From Chionis minor (Eukaryota; Chordata; Aves; Charadriiformes; Chionididae): a stretch of 64,000 nucleotides of DNA. The notes below the pieces were generated by a model. It did not search any database. It was not told the DNA's origin and saw only the letters and a program-made list of their open reading frames with translations. A program made the position numbers and the translations under genes. Location of the stretch: the NCBI GenBank assembly GCA_013398295.1, contig VZSF01009121.1, positions 62,001 to 126,000 on the forward strand. The letters run 5' to 3'. Shown here in pieces: positions 59,951 through 64,000 of the stretch. Numbering within the stretch: position 1 is the first letter of the stretch; each line of letters starts with the position of its first letter.

Positions 59951-61274
59951 TTTCAACCATGTTATAGTTTAGCAGCTAGAAATATTTGTGGTGGCTGCAG
60001 AATTTCTGCCCTTGATTGCTACTAGTTGGAAATCTGTTATATTTTCAGAGGACCATTCCCTCTCTGGAAACTACTATTACTTTTTACAACCACTACCAGC
60101 AGTCTCGTTCAAAGCAAGGAAGGCTTGGACACTAAACACACAGCTAGGAGTAATATGTTCATATTGGTGATCTGAGCTTGGGTATTTTAATAAAACAACT
60201 CAAGGAATACTCGCTCATGTTTCCCACGCTGTATATGTTCTGTAAATAAAAGAGCTGGCTTTCAGGGATGTTCATCCACTACTTTTCGTTAACTTGAAAT
60301 TAAATTGAAAATATAGAAAAATGGAGTAACTGTTCACTTACCATCAGTTCATGCCAAATCTTTTACTACAGTCAGAACACAGAAAAATAACAAAGAAAGA
60401 AATTGAAAAAAAAAGAAGAAAAAAGTAGGCATGTGTGCTCGTTGCTGTATTAATTACATTAAGGCATCTCAATCTTAACAACTGCACACAATACAAAGCA
60501 AGGCCTCTAAGAAGGGCAACCTGCCCTGCAAATATTTAGGTTAGCAATTGCAAAGTAATCCAGGCGCAGCGCCATTCATAAGACCAATTCATCACTAGGT
60601 CATACAAGGCAATTAGGCCTGGACACTCGGTGCAGAGAGAGCAGATTAACAACCAACACCTGAAAAGATGTTTTAAGTGATCCCGGTTTATTTTAAACAG
60701 TATTTTAAAGCCTTTGAGAAGATTCATTCCTCAGCCCAATAACTGAGTACCTTGCTGCTGCCAAGGCAAACCGATGTACTAATTGAGTCCTCAGCACAGG
60801 AATACGCTCTGTAGGACTCCGAAATGATACTGCTTTGATACTGCTATTGGCAGTACACAAAAAAACACCACTGTCCTTTGCCCTGAAAGTCTGATTTCTT
60901 TGCAAGAAGATGCAAAAGTTCCTACAATTTTCTCTCTCCCTGTTTATCTTGCTATCACACAGAAAACACGCAACAGATTATATCCATAAAAACAAAACCT
61001 GTCCATGTGTATTCTTCAATAATAAGAGCCTGTTTCATAAGGAAGACTATGTAAAACCGTCCTTAAGGACATTATCTCTTCAGCACCATCAGTGGTGAGT
61101 AAGGGAGTTTCTAACACCAAGGTTAAAGTGCAGCTGATAAAATGCAAGAAATATATCTATTTTAAAAGACACCAGATGAGATGTCAATATTTAAAATAAA
61201 ATCAGGTACACTGGAAATAAACAGTGAAAGATCCAGGACAAGATTTTGATCCCAATTTCTGAAACATTCTCAAG
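59951..61274. other. Intergenic stretch, nothing recognised
   Basis: AT-rich sequence between the compound repeat and an ancient LINE relic. I see no exon, RNA gene or repeat family in it. Confidence 0.7.
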
Positions 61275-61660
61275 AGAAAGTTGTTAGGTAGGACCTGCTG
61301 CACTGGATTGGACCAAAAAGCCATCTAACCAACTCTCTTGTCTCCAAGTGGCTTAAAGAGGAACAAGAAACCAGATGAATACAGAAAGATTTTTCCCCCT
61401 ATTTCAATCCCCTATCTTCAGGCAATCTAAAGCTTACAGTCCTCCTAAATCAGAGGCTGCATGCAGGACACTGTATTTTCTTGTTCTGTTAGGCCAATCT
61501 TCCATGAATTTTTCTGCTTCCTTTCTATTCTCACTAATTCTTTGGCTTCCACATCCTTGTATTTCACGGCATTCCCATAGTTAATTGGTACCCTGGGTGA
61601 AAAGTATTCCCTTTAGTTTGATTTTAATCTCCTGCCCAGGTGATGGTGTGTGTCTGTTTG
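61275..61660 (-). mobile_element. Ancient CR1-like LINE relic
   Basis: Landmarks in order are GGACCTGCTGCACTGGATTG with CATCTAACC (rc of a CR1 3' UTR), CCAATCTTCCATGAATTTTT, and then GGTACCCTGGGTGAAAAGTA followed by TTCCCTTTAGTTTGATTTTAATCTCCTGCC. This is the order seen in old amniote CR1 elements in reverse orientation. It is heavily diverged and far older than the CR1 at 49.8 kb. Confidence 0.6.
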
Positions 61661-64000
61661 CAAACCTCATGCTGCTGGAGGGTGCTGAGAGCTGGGAGCC
61701 TCCAGCCCTGCAGACAAGGGTGTTGAAAGAGGTAAACTAACAAACAGGAAGGATGGGTTTTCAGGAGAGAATGAGAAAGGGGAGTGCGTTTGTCAAGAGG
61801 ACGTACAGGCAGATATGCAAGTTAGGTTTCTGGACTATTGCCCAAATATAAGAATGATGGTCACACTTGCTTCTTGTACCATTAAGAGGGGATTCCTGGT
61901 TTTTAACAATCTCAACTACATAAATCATAAATGAATAATTCATTCCTTAAAAGCATGCTGTTCTTAATTTATTTATCTCTCTAGCTTCTCCCCATGCTAC
62001 TCATATTTTACGCTGTCCTTCAGGTTTTAAGCAACATCTTTAACTCACTCAACTTCTTTACAAGCTGGAAAGTAACAGCCCTGGTCATGAATGCCACCAG
62101 TTCCGCAAAATCCATTGATCCTCTCTCAGTGGCCAGTGCACCAGGAAATACCACATTCCACGTTAACCTTTTGTCTAGCGTGTTACACAAGTATGTAACA
62201 GAGAGGTACTTGGCCAACTTGGCTTTTTCTTCCTGGATAGCTAAGTTGTTCCATCAGTAACGTAAAAATGTTTTAACAGCACAGCAACAAACCACCCAGC
62301 ATGCCAAGGAGCCACGGAGCCCTTGGTTCATTGTTGGGAGGTTACTTTTAATTACAAGGTCCTGATTAACACACTGGAACAAGGAAATAGCTTACTTCAA
62401 ACAGTTCCAAATCATTGTACTTAAAAATGCTGACCTTTGTCATAAGCAAGGACAACCAGTGACAAAGACAAAAAGAAAATTGTTTCAGTTCTGAATGAAT
62501 TTGAAGTCCTATTACAGGACTTTACAGAAACTCGGTAATCCATAAAAGTCAGTTTTCAAACATTAATTTCATAGTATCATAAACAGCCAAACTCTTCCTT
62601 CAGACAGGAACTTATTTTTAAACTAGGTTCCTGTACAAGATTTGTCTTTAAAACTTTTGCATTGATTTTATTTTTCTAGTTGGTGCAACTTAACTTATTA
62701 TTATCATTAAAGTTTGAATCTGGTTTATTTAATCTATTAACTGGCTGAACCATTTTACTCATGCAGTTTGCCCAGAGACAGAGTTATCTACTTCTTAGAA
62801 AAAGCATTCTGGCTGTAATTCAGTCTCTGCAACAGTATTAATGTAGGGACAGATCCTGACTTCATTTGGAGCTCTTAGCTTCAGTTCTTCCATATGCAAG
62901 TAGAACATGAAATTACCATAATTAAGAGCTAGTAGAAAATACAAGAGAGTAAGGAAGTACACTCCTCATCATGGAAATGCTAAACATGGTAAGAATGAAT
63001 CCAGCATCTTTTGCAGAGAAATTTCCTTCATTAGAAAGAAGGAAACATTTGACAAAATATGTGGGCTAAGCTCAGCAGCTGCTGCAGTGCATCTGTCCTG
63101 CCGCAAGTGGGTTGTTGGGTGAACTGTTGAACATCTGAACTTTGAACATTACAACAGACTCTTATTTTCTACTGCCCCGCATGCATAAAAGCCTTCTTTA
63201 TTTTCTTATCATAGGAAATGGAGGACATACGAAAGGGAAGAACTTCAGAGTATGTAAGCAGTACTGGGAAGTTTAATCTAGAGCTGTAGAATACAGGTAA
63301 AATGGAAACCACTGGGATGATTAATTTACAAAAATCTCTACTCCTTAATTTAATCAGGAAAACAAATGAAGAAAGCTGACCAAGATAAAGAATGAATTAC
63401 TTACTTATTAAATCTAACAGGATGCAGCTGATGCCTAGTAGGTAAATCAAGGTAATTTTTAGATAGAGTTCAATGGCCTGGGTGAAGGAAAGGAATGGGT
63501 TGGCTTTATATGAGACAGCTGGTTCTTCCACACCAAATTAACTCTTACGTGATGCCACCTGTGCACACAGCAGTTGGAAAAGTGGCCTCCAAGAAGCAAT
63601 GCTGGTTGCCAGGAGTGTATGTCAGGTGAGCCCTATGTAGAAGCAAAGCCACGTTACAGTGTAGTTAAACTGGTCTTGAATTTGTTTAACATAATTAATG
63701 ATGTTTAGTATGTTTTCAGGCAGCATAAAGAATTTGCATAACACAAAGAAATATTAAAAAATACAGAAATGTCAAATATGACATTCTGGCTGCCTAAGAA
63801 AAATGCAGGATGAGATCAAAGAGCCTTTCCTTGAAGGTAGCAGCAGTGGTTCCACAGACTCCACTACAACCACAAGTCACTTTCAAACTGACTCTCAGGT
63901 ATGGAAGCAAGATGCAGTGCAGAGACAGAGATCTTGGACACAAGGAATACTGTCTGAGAGTTAATCTCTTTCACCTACTCCTCCTCTCCTGCTCAGAGCC
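61661..64000. other. Intergenic stretch to the window edge
   Basis: AT-rich sequence with no recognised gene. Both strands are open over about 62020-62260 (65 codons on minus, 88 on plus) without recognised similarity; this is raised as a weak lead in the findings. Confidence 0.65.

Noticed and set aside
1..64000. CRISPR arrays, operons, tRNA or rRNA genes
   Set aside because: No spaced direct-repeat arrays, no prokaryotic features, and no tRNA or rRNA sequence was recognised. The tandem repeats present are microsatellites.

Overview
The window is vertebrate nuclear DNA, almost certainly from a bird. The evidence is its split gene with conserved GT/AG exon borders, its CR1 LINE copies (5'-truncated, ending in ATTCTGTGATTCTATGAT-like tails) and its solo LTRs that resemble known avian ERV families. 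There are no operons or bacterial features. The species cannot be told from the sequence.

One protein-coding gene can be supported: SPATA13 (ASEF2, a Rac1/Cdc42 guanine-nucleotide exchange factor) on the minus strand. Ten coding exons are placed. In transcription order they are a large serine-rich N-terminal exon (38235-39872, exon edge near 40035), the APC-binding-region exon (24492-24894), linker exons (21136-21280 and 11193-11329), the SH3 exon (10609-10788), DH exons (9362-9547, 6462-6641, 5578-5810, 3037-3166) and a PH exon (2151-2523). The last coding exon or exons lie to the left of the window. Reading phase is continuous from 24492 down to 2151. It does not close between the large exon and the APC-binding exon with the best splice signals, so a short exon or another donor is probably missing from the model (see findings). 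A CpG-rich region at about 40.7-41.87 kb is the likely promoter and first exon.

Layout: 1-2150, last visible intron with a GAATA microsatellite. 2151-11329, the catalytic half of the gene in nine closely spaced exons. 11330-38234, long introns with a GC-rich patch (13.7-14.2 kb), an ancient LINE relic (16.3 to about 18.7 kb) and a younger CR1 (25.26-25.53 kb). 38235-41870, the N-terminal exon and promoter. 41871-64000, sequence upstream of the gene with no recognised exon. This last part holds a well-preserved CR1 3' end (49.81-50.31 kb), a compound repeat in which a roughly 2 kb CR1 was hit by two different solo LTRs with visible target-site duplications (56.72-59.95 kb), and an ancient CR1-like relic (61.28-61.66 kb).

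The exons together encode a Dbl-family exchange factor. The N-terminal serine-rich and APC-binding parts and the SH3 domain regulate the DH-PH catalytic module. No new biological system was recognised. The most useful leads are the unresolved exon junction, the nested repeat, and several candidate regulatory elements within the gene.
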